NCBI RefSeq assembly: GCF_042643165.1
Contig: NZ_JBHRSH010000001.1
Location: 2,480,001 to 2,544,000 of the forward strand
DNA from: Hyphococcus aureus
GTDB taxonomy: Bacteria > Pseudomonadota > Alphaproteobacteria > Caulobacterales > Parvularculaceae
Reading direction: 5' to 3'
Length of the DNA stretch: 64,000 nt
Shown: piece after piece, positions 50,312-59,448 of the stretch
Numbering within the stretch: the first letter of the stretch is position 1
How the letters are laid out: every line of letters begins with the position of its first letter
Notes under the pieces: generated by a model
Seen by the model: the letters and a program-made list of their open reading frames with translations, nothing else
Told to the model about the DNA's origin: nothing
Databases searched by the model: none
Position numbers and translations under genes: made by a program

Positions 50312-51868
50312 CTACTGTTTCACGGTTCTACGAATGGGTTTGCCGGGCAGGACTGTCGTGTCCAGAATACCGTCACTCACCAGCGGCGTGCCGCCGACTA
50401 TCACATAGGCGAAACCTTGCGATGTTTGCGCAGGCTCTGCGAAGGTTGCGCGGTCGCTGACCGTGGCCGGATCAAACACAATGATGTCTGCGTCGGCGCC
50501 TTCTTGCAGTCGCCCCTTGCCACGCATTTGCGGGACCGAATCTTCAAGGATCTGGGCCGGGATGAGGCTCATTTTTGCGATCGCATCAGAAAGGCCGATC
50601 GACTGGGTCTCGCGCACATAAACACGCAGGAATTTTGAAAAGGTGCCGGCGCTGCGCGGGTGGGATTCTGCTTCGGCCGGGAGCGGCCATGCGTCTGCCG
50701 CAACCATTTCTCCGTTGAGCGCCCAATCGCCGCCGTCCGAAGCAATAGCGCCCCCAGGGAAAAGCACGGACTGCGAAAGCAGTTTTGCATCTTCAGGCCG
50801 TTCCTCGGGATGAATGAAATGGACAACGATGCTGGTTCCCGGCGCCTCGGCCTGAAGCCGGTCGAATTCAGCATCCGAGAGCGGCGTTCCATCAACGGTG
50901 AAGTCTGATTTCTTGATGTCGCCCATGCGCGCCTGCCAGTTATCTCCGCGGAACATCGCCGCGCCAATGGATGTGGCGCCGGCGCCATAGGGATAAGCCT
51001 CAACAGTGATGTTGACACCATTGGCCTGGGCGTTTTCGATCATGGGACGGATAATTTCGATGTCGCGCAAGCTGATGCTGTTGAGGTGGCATATATGCAT
51101 ATGCGCGCCGGTGGACGCCGAAACCGCAATCATCTCCTCATACCCTTCGAAGGAGCTGTCAGGTTCGGCGTTCGATAAAAACCGGGCATGGGTGAATGTC
51201 GGCACGCCTTTCCTGGCGGCAAGCTCATGCAAGGCGTAATATTCTTTCCTGCCGGAGCTCGGCGCGTATCCCAACAGAACGCCAATACCGAGACCGCCTT
51301 CGTCCAGACCTTTTTGGACTTGCGCCATGATAGCGTCCAACTGTTCGCTGTTCGCCAGTTCATATTGCCACTCAGGGTCGCTCATATGCTGCTCGAACCA
51401 GTAGATGTCGGATCTTGGTTCTTCGCCGACAAACGCGGAAATGCGCGCATGCGCCCAGCCGACAGAGGCGCCGTAATTGATGGCGCGCCCTTCCTTTGCG
51501 GCGGCGTCATAGAAGTCAGAGATCGGCAGGACCCCAGCTTCAAGCTCCAGCGCTGTTGTTACGCCGTCCAGCGCCTGCACCCTGCCGGCGGGAATCGATT
51601 GTCCGTGAGCGTGGAGATCAATAAATCCCGGCGCAACGACTAATCCATCGGCGTCGATATTGCGGGCGCCGTTAATTCTCTTTTTTGTTACAGCGGCGAT
51701 TTTTCCATCGCGGACGCCAACATTGCGGGGCGCGTCGAGGCCGGTTTCCGGATCGATAACGCGGCCATTGAGAATGACGAGGTCAAAATTTGCGTCTTTC
51801 GCGCTAGTGACGGGCGTAAGGCCCGCCATTGCGGCAAGCGCGAGGCTAACCGTAAAAAATTTTCTCAT
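50312..51868 (-). CDS. Periplasmic N-acyl-D-amino-acid deacylase (amidohydrolase superfamily)
   Basis: This D-aminoacylase-type amidohydrolase has 518 residues. The ATG at 51868 has GGAGAA 7 nt upstream and a signal peptide (MRKFFTVSLALAAMAGLTPV, then TSAK before DANF), so unlike most D-aminoacylases it appears exported. The composite beta-sandwich/TIM-barrel is evident: DLVILNGRVIDPETGL, VAPGFIDLHAHGQ with the H-x-H metal motif, THARF and HICHL giving further His ligands, IASDGGDWAL with the conserved Asp, and SDAIAKMSLIPAQILE near the end. It releases D-amino acids from N-acyl precursors and faces the dgc genes from the opposite strand. Confidence 0.88.
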   Translation of the reverse strand: MRKFFTVSLALAAMAGLTPVTSAKDANFDLVILNGRVIDPETGLDAPRNVGVRDGKIAAVTKKRINGARNIDADGLVVAPGFIDLHAHGQSIPAGRVQALDGVTTALELEAGVLPISDFYDAAAKEGRAINYGASVGWAHARISAFVGEEPRSDIYWFEQHMSDPEWQYELANSEQLDAIMAQVQKGLDEGGLGIGVLLGYAPSSGRKEYYALHELAARKGVPTFTHARFLSNAEPDSSFEGYEEMIAVSASTGAHMHICHLNSISLRDIEIIRPMIENAQANGVNITVEAYPYGAGATSIGAAMFRGDNWQARMGDIKKSDFTVDGTPLSDAEFDRLQAEAPGTSIVVHFIHPEERPEDAKLLSQSVLFPGGAIASDGGDWALNGEMVAADAWPLPAEAESHPRSAGTFSKFLRVYVRETQSIGLSDAIAKMSLIPAQILEDSVPQMRGKGRLQEGADADIIVFDPATVSDRATFAEPAQTSQGFAYVIVGGTPLVSDGILDTTVLPGKPIRRTVKQ

Positions 51869-52194
51869 CGGGTGTTCTCCATGGGTTGCCACTAAGACGC
51901 GCTATTCAGCGGCTGCGCGGCGTCGACGATCTGTGTGCCCCATAACCTGCTGTAAATCTTACGGCTTTCTGGTTTTCGGCGCATTATGGCAATGACTATA
52001 AGGCATCCAATACAAAGATAACAGCCAATTTTAGAATTATAGCATCCAAAATATCGGATGCAGTGAGTGGCAAAGGAACCAACCCATGACAACCGTTGCG
52101 GCGACCCATCTTGGGGAACGGCGTTGCGGCTCTCGCCGCGAAACCGTGCGGCGCTAGCGCTCAAAGTGCAAATGTCAGGTTTTCGAAATCTGCT
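51869..52194. other. 326-bp intergenic region upstream of the D-aminoacylase gene
   Basis: No gene is seen. The region is AT-rich at 51990-52060 and holds GCATCC / GGATGC (52042-52047 and 52056-52061), a 6-bp inverted repeat with an 8-nt spacer. The octamer GCATCCAA occurs at 52003 and 52042. An ACAGCCAA similar to the 40058 and 41070 motifs occurs near 52020. These are weak operator candidates. Confidence 0.4.
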
Positions 52195-52983
52195 TTATTT
52201 TGCGCGAAACACGCTCGGCGACATGCCGAAGGCGCGCTGAAAAGCGAAGGTGAAGGCGCTTAAACTGTCATAGCCGACGGTAAGAGCGACGCTTGTCACC
52301 GTTTCGCCTTCTGACAAACGCGCAGCCGCTTCCATCAGGCGAACCTGTTGGCGCCATGCGGCAAGCCCCATGCCGGTTTCCTGCTTGAAGTGGCGCGTAA
52401 AACTTCTGCGGCTCATGCCGGCGATTTCCGACCAGTCAGAAATCTCCCGGTCATCAGACGGGTTCGCCAGGATTGCATCGCAAACCTGACGTAATCGCGT
52501 GTCCTGAGGAAGTGTAACGCGTACGGATAATGCCGGAACCCGCGAGACTTCTTCAAGCAGGAGACGGACAATTCGCCCCTCGCGCTCCTGCATATCGTAG
52601 TTCAAATCGAAACCGATGATTTCGTGAATGAGTCCACGCACCAGCGGGGATACATCAAAAACCCGGCAACTCTCGGGCTGTTCACCGATACCGGGATCAA
52701 TATAAACGATCTGAAAGTGCATGGCGCTGCGTGAAGCAACCTGATGGCTTGTGTTCGCGGGAATCCAGATCGCGCGGCCGGGGGGCAAGATGAAGTTTGC
52801 ATCTTCGGTCATCACCGACATGACGCCGCTCAAAGAGAATGAAAGCTGCGCCCGGTCATGGGTGTGCTCGGGATATACATAGCCAAGGGGGAACTTGTCC
52901 TCATAGGCATGCACAGGCCGGCACGCTATGGGCAAATATTCCCGGCGATCCACACCGAAGACGGTTGAGCTAAAATCCAGCAT
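52195..52983 (-). CDS. AraC-family transcriptional regulator (first of two flanking the siderophore genes)
   Basis: The protein has 262 residues. The N-terminal cupin (about 10-95) reads EDKFPLGYVYPEHTHDRAQL with PPGRAIWIPANTSHQVASRS. The C-terminal double helix-turn-helix (about 165-260) contains SDWSEIAGMSRRSFTRHFKQ, GMGLAAWRQQVRLMEAAARL and VTSVALTVGYDSLSAFTFAF. It resembles the regulator at 56814-57587 in both domains, so they are paralogues. It is divergent from the siderophore receptor across 371 bp and may sense an iron-siderophore or amino-acid ligand. Confidence 0.92.
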   Translation of the reverse strand: MLDFSSTVFGVDRREYLPIACRPVHAYEDKFPLGYVYPEHTHDRAQLSFSLSGVMSVMTEDANFILPPGRAIWIPANTSHQVASRSAMHFQIVYIDPGIGEQPESCRVFDVSPLVRGLIHEIIGFDLNYDMQEREGRIVRLLLEEVSRVPALSVRVTLPQDTRLRQVCDAILANPSDDREISDWSEIAGMSRRSFTRHFKQETGMGLAAWRQQVRLMEAAARLSEGETVTSVALTVGYDSLSAFTFAFQRAFGMSPSVFRAK

Positions 52984-53354
52984 TGAACAATGATGCTAAC
53001 AGCCAGTTGTATTGGTCAATAGGGCCGGGGGCTGAGTTATCATCATAAACCCGACAATGTTGGTATAGTGATGAAAATGCGCCTTCGAAGCGCCGTCGGC
53101 TCTACGCGCGCAATTTTCTGTTGCGTTGCTGTTGAGCCGCAGATTTTGAAAATACACGCTATGACCTGATTGCGATGGTTTTCGACCCGCGCGGGAAAGT
53201 GAAACAGGGGGCGTCGCCTTTAAGCTTCATACAGAATCGTCAGGTTCGAATGCGTCATGAGACAGCGATGTTCTTCTGATGATTGCATTGAAAATGCGAA
53301 GCATTTGCAATAAAGTCACATCCTGTTTTAAGCGCGCCCAGCGGAGGGGTAATT
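52984..53354. promoter_or_regulatory. 371-bp divergent promoter region between AraC regulator and siderophore receptor
   Basis: No gene is seen. It must hold the promoters of both divergent genes. Besides the palindrome at 53288-53310 it contains GCGCCTTCGAAGCGC, a near palindrome at 53079-53093. Both are preceded by TGAAAATGC, which may be a repeated half-site. Confidence 0.45.
53288..53310. promoter_or_regulatory. Candidate Fur-like operator before the siderophore receptor
   Basis: TTGAAAATGC-GAA-GCATTTGCAA is an inverted repeat with 10-bp arms and one mismatch, centred 56 bp before the receptor ATG. The AT-rich A-A-T-G-C core and spacing resemble alphaproteobacterial iron-regulator boxes, but I cannot score it against a matrix here. 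Confidence 0.45.
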
Positions 53355-55529
53355 ATGGTATTGAAATTAAAAGGTTTCTTTGTTTGCGGGGTGGCTTTGT
53401 CAGCGCTGGCGTCAGCGCAGGCGCAAGAGGGCGGCGGCGCGGCTTCTGAAGGGTCGCTGGAGACCCTCAGGGAAAATGTCGACGGCGTCGATGTCATTAT
53501 TGTCACCGCCCCGAATTATGTGCCGTTCGGCAGTGAGTCCGCCAACAAGGCGGACATCCCACTGATCGAGACGCCGCAATCGGTGTCGGTCGTCACCCGC
53601 GACCAGATCGATTATCTCGCGGTTGTCGATGTGCAGGAAGCGATTCGGTATTCCTCCGGCATTGTCGGCGAGAATTACGGGCCTGATCTCCGTTTTGATT
53701 TTCTTACCGTGCGCGGCTTTACGCCAAAGCAATATATCGACGGGCTACAGGCGCCGATAACAACGACCATCTTCAATGTCGGCGCAGATATTTATGGGTT
53801 TGAATCCGTCGACATTCTGAAAGGCCCGTCATCGGTTCTATATGGCAACGTGCCCCCGGGCGGCATTTATAATTTGCGCAGCCGCCGCGCCGCCGACGAG
53901 TTTGGCGGCGAAGTCAGCTTCAAATATGGCACGAATGATTTCTTCCAGGGCGCGGGAACAATCACCGGACCGCTCGCCGACGGGCTTTCCGCAAGACTGA
54001 CCGGAATGTACCGCAATCGTGAATCGCAGGTGAATTTCGTTGACGCTGAACGGATCTATGTGGCGCCCACATTCACCTGGGAAATCGGCCCGTCGACGAC
54101 CTTTACAGGCCTCGGCTATTATCAGCGTGATGAGGTCAATGGCGACACCAACGGTTTCTTGCCGTCCGAGGGGACGCGTTTTGACAATCCGCTGGGCGTT
54201 GTGCCGATTTCGACCAATCTGGGTGAGCCAGATTACAACCGCTACGAGCGCGATCAATATGCAATTGGCTACAATCTCGTCCATGAATTCAGCGAGACAG
54301 TGAGCTTTGAACAGAATTTCCGCTGGAGCGATTACGATGAATATCAACAGGTGATCTACGGCGCCGGTCTTCTAGATGGCGACTTTAACGGCGTGCCTGA
54401 TGATTATCGCACAGTGAACCGTTTCAGTTTTCCTTTTGCGGAAAAGGTAAGCGGTCTTACCGTTGACAGCCGTGTCGCTATCAAAGCGGCGACTGGTGAT
54501 CTTGAACACAACATCATTGTCGGCGTCGACTACCGAAACCTTGCCAATGACGCGACTTTCGGTTTTGGCGTCGCCAATTCGATCGATTTGTTCGACCCTG
54601 TTTACGGCATGACGCCGTTTGTCACGCCGGCGCTGAGTTCGACCTTCAACGATCAGCGCGTGAAACAGACCGGCGTTTATATTCAGGACCAGATTTCCTA
54701 TGGCGGTCTGGCGCTGACGCTTGGCGGCCGGCATGACTGGGTCAATCTGCATGACCGCGCGGCGGATGCGACAACGAAACAGGAAAAATTCACCTATCGG
54801 GTCGGTCTCAATTACGTTTTCGAGAACGGGATCGCGCCTTATGTGAGTTATTCGACGGCGTTCGAGCCGGTGCTCGGCACTGACTCGCTGACGCTCACGC
54901 CTTTCGAGCCGTCAACGGCCCGTCAGATTGAGGGCGGCGTTAAATATGACGGACGCACGCTTAATGACGATGTCAAAATCTTTGCGACCGCCGCTTATTT
55001 CAACATTCGTCAGAAAAACCTGGTTGCAACCCAGAACGGGCTCACGCCTGTTTTCGGAACGCAGATTGGCGAAGTCGAAGCCCAGGGCGCGGAAGCGGAG
55101 GTGACGGCGCGCATTCGCGATCAGCTCACCATCAACGCATCCTACAGCTATACGGATACGGAAGTGATTGAGAGCGCGAATGGCGATCTAGGCGATCCCT
55201 TGCCAACCACGCCAAAACACAAGGCGGCGGCGCTTGTCGATTACACGCTTCAGCGCGGTCTGCTTGGCGGGCTTGGCGCCGGGATTGGTGTGCGCCATTT
55301 AAGCTCCAGCGCCGGCAGTCTTGTTGGCGCCTTCAACCCAGTGGTGATTTATTCCGAACCGACAACACTGGTTGATGCGATTATTCACTATGACCTGCCG
55401 CGCTGGCGGGTTGCAGTGAACGCCTCCAATCTTCTCGACAAAAAATATGTCGGACGGTGTTCGTCGCCGACAAACTGCATTTACGGCCAAAGCCGGCAGA
55501 TCATCGGCACGGTGACTCTGAAATTCTAA
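53355..55529 (+). CDS. TonB-dependent siderophore receptor
   Basis: The receptor has 724 residues. GGAGG lies 7 nt before the ATG; the signal peptide is MVLKLKGFFVCGVALSALAS followed by AQAQ. The plug has the siderophore-receptor signature IETPQSVSVVTRDQIDYLAV with VQEAIRYSSGIVGENYGPDL, DFLTVRGFTPKQYIDGLQAP and FESVDILKGPSSVLYGNVPP. The barrel ends CSSPTNCIYGQSRQIIGTVT, in which the Cys pair and C-Y-G-x-x-R motif near the C-terminus are typical of hydroxamate-type siderophore receptors. It is followed 60 bp later by a PepSY reductase-like gene and flanked by two AraC genes. Confidence 0.94.
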   Translation: MVLKLKGFFVCGVALSALASAQAQEGGGAASEGSLETLRENVDGVDVIIVTAPNYVPFGSESANKADIPLIETPQSVSVVTRDQIDYLAVVDVQEAIRYSSGIVGENYGPDLRFDFLTVRGFTPKQYIDGLQAPITTTIFNVGADIYGFESVDILKGPSSVLYGNVPPGGIYNLRSRRAADEFGGEVSFKYGTNDFFQGAGTITGPLADGLSARLTGMYRNRESQVNFVDAERIYVAPTFTWEIGPSTTFTGLGYYQRDEVNGDTNGFLPSEGTRFDNPLGVVPISTNLGEPDYNRYERDQYAIGYNLVHEFSETVSFEQNFRWSDYDEYQQVIYGAGLLDGDFNGVPDDYRTVNRFSFPFAEKVSGLTVDSRVAIKAATGDLEHNIIVGVDYRNLANDATFGFGVANSIDLFDPVYGMTPFVTPALSSTFNDQRVKQTGVYIQDQISYGGLALTLGGRHDWVNLHDRAADATTKQEKFTYRVGLNYVFENGIAPYVSYSTAFEPVLGTDSLTLTPFEPSTARQIEGGVKYDGRTLNDDVKIFATAAYFNIRQKNLVATQNGLTPVFGTQIGEVEAQGAEAEVTARIRDQLTINASYSYTDTEVIESANGDLGDPLPTTPKHKAAALVDYTLQRGLLGGLGAGIGVRHLSSSAGSLVGAFNPVVIYSEPTTLVDAIIHYDLPRWRVAVNASNLLDKKYVGRCSSPTNCIYGQSRQIIGTVTLKF

Positions 55530-55589
55530 CGTCGAAATTCTAATCCCTAGCAGGCGCCTGACGCCCGCCTAATTCGCGGAAATGATCCT

Positions 55590-56795
55590 ATGGCGAGAAA
55601 GCCGCAGACAAATATCTGGCTTTGGCTTCATCGCTATATGGGGCTTGTGACGCTTGTCTTTCTGGCTATCGCCGCTGTCACAGGCTGTATCCTCTGTTTT
55701 GCAAAGCCGCTGGATGCAGCGCTTAACGCCGACCTTTTCAAAACGAAGAACAGCGGCGAACAGATCTCGCCGATTGCCGCCGTCGAAGCGTTTCAGACTG
55801 AGCATCCCGATCTGTTTATCCACTCATTTCCATTAAAGGTCAGGAAAGGGCGCAATATCCTTGTGCAGGTTGAGCCGAAGCCGGGCGCCACAATTGAGTA
55901 TGAGAATATTTTTCTTGACGGCGTTACGGGTGAAGTCATTGGCGGCCGGGAGGGCGGCCCCGGCTGGGGGCGTCGGCATATTGTCGAAGGCATGCTTTTC
56001 TTTCACTACACGCTGCTTGGCGGCAATTGGGGCCGGTGGATCATGGGCGTCGCAGCGCTGGGCTGGTTCGCCGGTAATCTTATCGGTTTTTATCTGACGT
56101 TTCCAAAACGCGGACCATTCTGGGCGAACTGGAAAAAATTCTGGACCATCAGTTTCCGCGGGCCGCCGGCGCGTTTCCTGCTTGATCTTCATCGCGCATC
56201 GGGGCTTTGGGTTCTTATTGGTGTGACTGTGCTCGCGTTTACATCCGTCGCCATGAACTTTTTCTTCGAAGCGTTCACGCCAGCCGTTCAGGCCGTGTCG
56301 CCGGCCAAGCCGTCACCCTGGGATGCGCCCGCGCCACAGACAGCGCCTAATCTTGATCCGATTGATTTCGCAGGCGCGCTTGAAAAGGGAACCCTTTGGG
56401 TTACGGCGGAGAGACCCGCATGGAAACCGACGAAGATGCTCACCGATCCTGAGCGCGATCTTGTAGGCGTGCTCTATACGCGCAATGGCTATGAAAATTA
56501 CAGCGGCCTGGGGCCGATCTTTTACTGGATGAAGGGGCGCACGGGCGAGTTTGTCTATGAAGACAATCCCTATCGCGATAGTGCAGGCCGAAAGTTGAGC
56601 CGATCCCTATATCCGTTGCATAGCGGTGAAATCGCCGGTTGGTTTGGCGTTGCAATCATCTTTTTGCTGGGCCTTGCAACGACGGAAATGTGCGTTAGTG
56701 GACTTTACGTGTGGTGGAGGAAGCGCGGGCCGAGAATCGCGCAGAAAAAGGCCGCCCGTCAATCGGCGCCTCAGAAAGCCGCGACCGGCGCATAA
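55590..56795 (+). CDS. PepSY-associated transmembrane protein, probable ferric-siderophore reductase
   Basis: This inner-membrane protein of 401 residues has the PepSY_TM fold. The four helices are at about 15-35 (GLVTLVFLAIAAVTGCILCF), 145-168 (IMGVAALGWFAGNLIGFYLT), 205-225 (WVLIGVTVLAFTSVAMNFFF) and 345-372 (IAGWFGVAIIFLLGLATTEM). Histidines in WLWLHRYMGL, FHYTLLG, LDLHRASG and YPLHSGE can ligate haem. Such proteins next to siderophore receptors are proposed to reduce imported ferric siderophores in the periplasm. It is co-directional with the receptor and probably in its operon. Confidence 0.9.
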   Translation: MARKPQTNIWLWLHRYMGLVTLVFLAIAAVTGCILCFAKPLDAALNADLFKTKNSGEQISPIAAVEAFQTEHPDLFIHSFPLKVRKGRNILVQVEPKPGATIEYENIFLDGVTGEVIGGREGGPGWGRRHIVEGMLFFHYTLLGGNWGRWIMGVAALGWFAGNLIGFYLTFPKRGPFWANWKKFWTISFRGPPARFLLDLHRASGLWVLIGVTVLAFTSVAMNFFFEAFTPAVQAVSPAKPSPWDAPAPQTAPNLDPIDFAGALEKGTLWVTAERPAWKPTKMLTDPERDLVGVLYTRNGYENYSGLGPIFYWMKGRTGEFVYEDNPYRDSAGRKLSRSLYPLHSGEIAGWFGVAIIFLLGLATTEMCVSGLYVWWRKRGPRIAQKKAARQSAPQKAATGA

Positions 56796-56813
56796 CTGAA
56801 ATGCGACATGCGA

Positions 56814-57587
56814 TTAGTCCGTGTGGGTCTCGGTGAAGCGATACTGGCTCGGCGGAACCCCGAATGATCTGTGGAACATGGCCGTAAAAGCGCTGGGGCT
56901 GTCATATCCGACCGCATAGGCGACAGTGGTTACGGACTGTCCCGATGAAAGCAGCGAGAGAGCTTCGAGAAGGCGCGCCTGCTGGCGCCAGGTAGCGAGT
57001 CCCATGCCGGTTTCTGTGCGAAAGAGCCTCGTGAAGGTGCGGCGGCCGAAACCGGCGAAGGCGGCCCATTCGTCCAGATTGCGTTTGTCAGTGGGGTTTT
57101 TCAAAAGCTCCCGGCAAACCGCCGCGAGCCTTTTGTCTGTTGGCATCGGGACGTGATAGGGAGCGGCGGGCATGTCGTTGATCTCGTTGGATAGCAATTT
57201 GATGATGGCGCTCTCACGCTCTTGGTTGCTGTTTGCCGGATCAAACTTCACCACTTCCAAAATGAGGGCGCGTAGAAAATCCGAGACCTCGAGTATTTTG
57301 CATTCTCCCGATGGCGTGTTGTCGCTTTCCATAAAATACAGCGTTCGCAGTGAGACGCCGCCGCGGCAGGAAACCTGATGCACGACGCCGCGGGGAATCC
57401 ACAAGGCGCGTTGAGGCGGCACGACAAAGCTCGCGGATGCAGCTTCGACCGACATGATGCCGCTGGATGCGTAGAGCAGCTGGGCTCTTTTGTGACTGTG
57501 AAAAGGGTCGGTGAAGCCGGTGGCGTATTCGTCCGCCAGACCAATGACCTGACGCGCCGGATCGTCTATGTCCTGATAATGCTTCAT
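56814..57587 (-). CDS. AraC-family transcriptional regulator (second of the flanking pair)
   Basis: The protein has 257 residues. The cupin domain is TDPFHSHKRAQLLYASSGIM with PPQRALWIPRGVVHQVSCRG. The HTH domain is AAFAGFGRRTFTRLFRTETG, MGLATWRQQARLLEALSLLS and VTTVAYAVGYDSPSAFTAMF. The shared sequence GMGLA-WRQQ-RL-EA and VGYDS-SAFT with the regulator at 52195-52983 shows a common origin. It converges on the PepSY gene with 18 bp between stops. Confidence 0.92.
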   Translation of the reverse strand: MKHYQDIDDPARQVIGLADEYATGFTDPFHSHKRAQLLYASSGIMSVEAASASFVVPPQRALWIPRGVVHQVSCRGGVSLRTLYFMESDNTPSGECKILEVSDFLRALILEVVKFDPANSNQERESAIIKLLSNEINDMPAAPYHVPMPTDKRLAAVCRELLKNPTDKRNLDEWAAFAGFGRRTFTRLFRTETGMGLATWRQQARLLEALSLLSSGQSVTTVAYAVGYDSPSAFTAMFHRSFGVPPSQYRFTETHTD

Positions 57588-57787
57588 TGGCCTGATTGCG
57601 ACGATTTCGAGCTGATTATTTATAAAATGCTAGGTAGCTGTCGACCGCCAAGTCAATATCACAGCATGGTTTTTCATGGTTTTGCCCGAACCAGCATGCT
57701 TTTGTCCCGTCACCTAAGGCGCTTTAGCGACCATCGTTTCATGAGAGGTTTCAGGCTGGTATTCCCACAGACGAAAATGGGGGCGGG

Positions 57788-58744
57788 ATGACGTCAATAG
57801 AGACTGGCTCGGCCGAGATTAACGATGTCGATCCCGCCATTCGTGAATTTCACCGGATTATGAACAGCGACTATGCGCGAAATTCCGTCGGGTTTGACGG
57901 CGGCGCTGTCGCTCGTCGTCACATCGCCGAACAGGTAAGGGCGCCATGGCGCGCAGGCGGACCGGCAATGGCCGGGGTAGAGGAAACAAAGACGCCTTCC
58001 GGCGTTGGATTACGGATTTACACGCCTCATAACGTCAAGCCTGGCAAGATCCTTCTGTATATGCATGGCGGCGGCTGGGTCATGTTCTCGCTTGACACGC
58101 ATGACCGGCTGATGCGCGAATATGCGCACCGTTCCGGCGTTGTTGTTGTAGGCGTCGATTACGCTCTCTCTCCCGAAGAAATCTATCCGCGTGCGCTCGA
58201 TGATATTTGTTCCGCTTATGAATGGATCGCAGGCGGCGGTTTGGGCGCGAGTGTTGAGGCGCCCTCCATCATTCTCGGAGGCGACTCCGCCGGCGCCAAT
58301 CTCGCCATTGCGACCGCGATGCGCTTGCGCGATGAAGGAAGGCGAACGCCTGACGGGCTTCTCCTCAATTACGGCGCGTTTGATACGCAAGAGCGCCCGT
58401 CTCATATGCATTATGATGGCGACAATTACATGCTGACACGCGCCGAAATGGCTGCGTTCTGGCGTGATTACCTGGGTGGTGAAAGCCCGGAAGGGTGTGT
58501 CTATGCACGCCCGCTGCGCCTCGACGGCGCGGGGTTGCCCCCAACTTTCATGTGTATCGCTGAGTGCGACATTCTGCGTGACGAAAATTGCGAAATGGCG
58601 GCGCTGTTGCGCAAAGCCGGCGTTGATGTGGAGGAACATGTCTATGCGGGCGCGACCCACAGCTTCCTTGAAGCTGTGAGTATTTCTTCCATAGCGGAAA
58701 AGGCGTTCGATGACGCCGCCGCGTGGCTCAAAAAGACGATGTAG
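57788..58744 (+). CDS. Alpha/beta-hydrolase, hormone-sensitive-lipase family esterase
   Basis: This cytoplasmic carboxylester hydrolase has 318 residues. The oxyanion-hole motif HGGGW (residues about 94-98, in LLYMHGGGWVMFSLDTHDRL) and the nucleophile elbow GGDSAGANLA (Ser about 169) define the HSL/family IV group. The acid is expected in IAECDILRDE and the catalytic His in VYAGATHSFLEAV. A weak ribosome site (GGGGGCGGG) precedes the ATG. The PaiB-like gene follows 13 bp later, suggesting a two-gene operon. The substrate is unknown. Confidence 0.92.
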   Translation: MTSIETGSAEINDVDPAIREFHRIMNSDYARNSVGFDGGAVARRHIAEQVRAPWRAGGPAMAGVEETKTPSGVGLRIYTPHNVKPGKILLYMHGGGWVMFSLDTHDRLMREYAHRSGVVVVGVDYALSPEEIYPRALDDICSAYEWIAGGGLGASVEAPSIILGGDSAGANLAIATAMRLRDEGRRTPDGLLLNYGAFDTQERPSHMHYDGDNYMLTRAEMAAFWRDYLGGESPEGCVYARPLRLDGAGLPPTFMCIAECDILRDENCEMAALLRKAGVDVEEHVYAGATHSFLEAVSISSIAEKAFDDAAAWLKKTM

Positions 58745-58757
58745 CGTCGGCTGGTCT

Positions 58758-59342
58758 ATGGAGACAATTCTTGACCAAGACATTATCCGGTTGATCCGGG
58801 AGCATCCGCTGGCCTGGGTTCTGCCGCAGGATCAGGGTGTTTTTCCCGTGCTGCTCCCAATGCTTGTCGAATGCGATGCGACGGGCGCGCCGGTCTCGCT
58901 TTTGGGCCATGTTCCCAAAGCGCACCCGCTTGCCGTGGCGTTCAAAAGCGATGGGCGCGCACGTTTTCTGTTTCTCGGTCCTCATGGTTACATTTCGCCG
59001 GAGCTGGTGAGCAATAAAGACTGGGCGCCGACCTGGAATTACGCCGCCCTTCAGATCGATGGCGATGTCACCATTGACGAGAAGCTGACGGATGAAGCGC
59101 TGGGTGCGCTGGTTGAGCAGATGGAGCAGGGGCGGGCGTCGCCATGGTCAGTATCCATGCTGGGCGACCGTTACGACCTGTTACGAGCGCGTGTGGTTGG
59201 ATTTCGCGCGCGCATATCGAACATTCACGCCAGATTTAAGCTGGGACAGGATGAAAGCCAGACGGCCTTTGGTGAAATCGTCGACTGCTTGAGCGATCCG
59301 GACCTCTCATCATGGATGAAACGGTTCCGCCCTGCTGATTAA
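58758..59342 (+). CDS. PaiB-like FMN-binding protein
   Basis: The protein has 194 residues and a flavin-reductase-like split barrel as in PaiB/FMN_bind_2 proteins. The start METILDQDIIRLIREHPLAW resembles the family N-terminus. The FMN-site block is LLGHVPKAHPLAVAFKSDGR with ARFLFLGPHGYISPELVSNK and TWNYAALQIDGDVTI. Together these match the H-x-A-R-x-N-P and P-x-x-Y-I-S-P-x-x-Y signatures in altered form (YISPELV, TWNYAA). The name 'negative transcriptional regulator' often attached to PaiB is not supported by any DNA-binding domain. The ATG at 58758 is preferred over an upstream frame overlapping the hydrolase gene. Confidence 0.85.
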   Translation: METILDQDIIRLIREHPLAWVLPQDQGVFPVLLPMLVECDATGAPVSLLGHVPKAHPLAVAFKSDGRARFLFLGPHGYISPELVSNKDWAPTWNYAALQIDGDVTIDEKLTDEALGALVEQMEQGRASPWSVSMLGDRYDLLRARVVGFRARISNIHARFKLGQDESQTAFGEIVDCLSDPDLSSWMKRFRPAD

Positions 59343-59448
59343 CCAAGGTGTGGCCCATCCGCGTTAATCAATGACCCTTGATAAGAAGCGCCTGCTCATG
59401 ACGCCTTTTAGCATACACAACTTAAATCGCTAAAAAGCGGAGGGGTAT

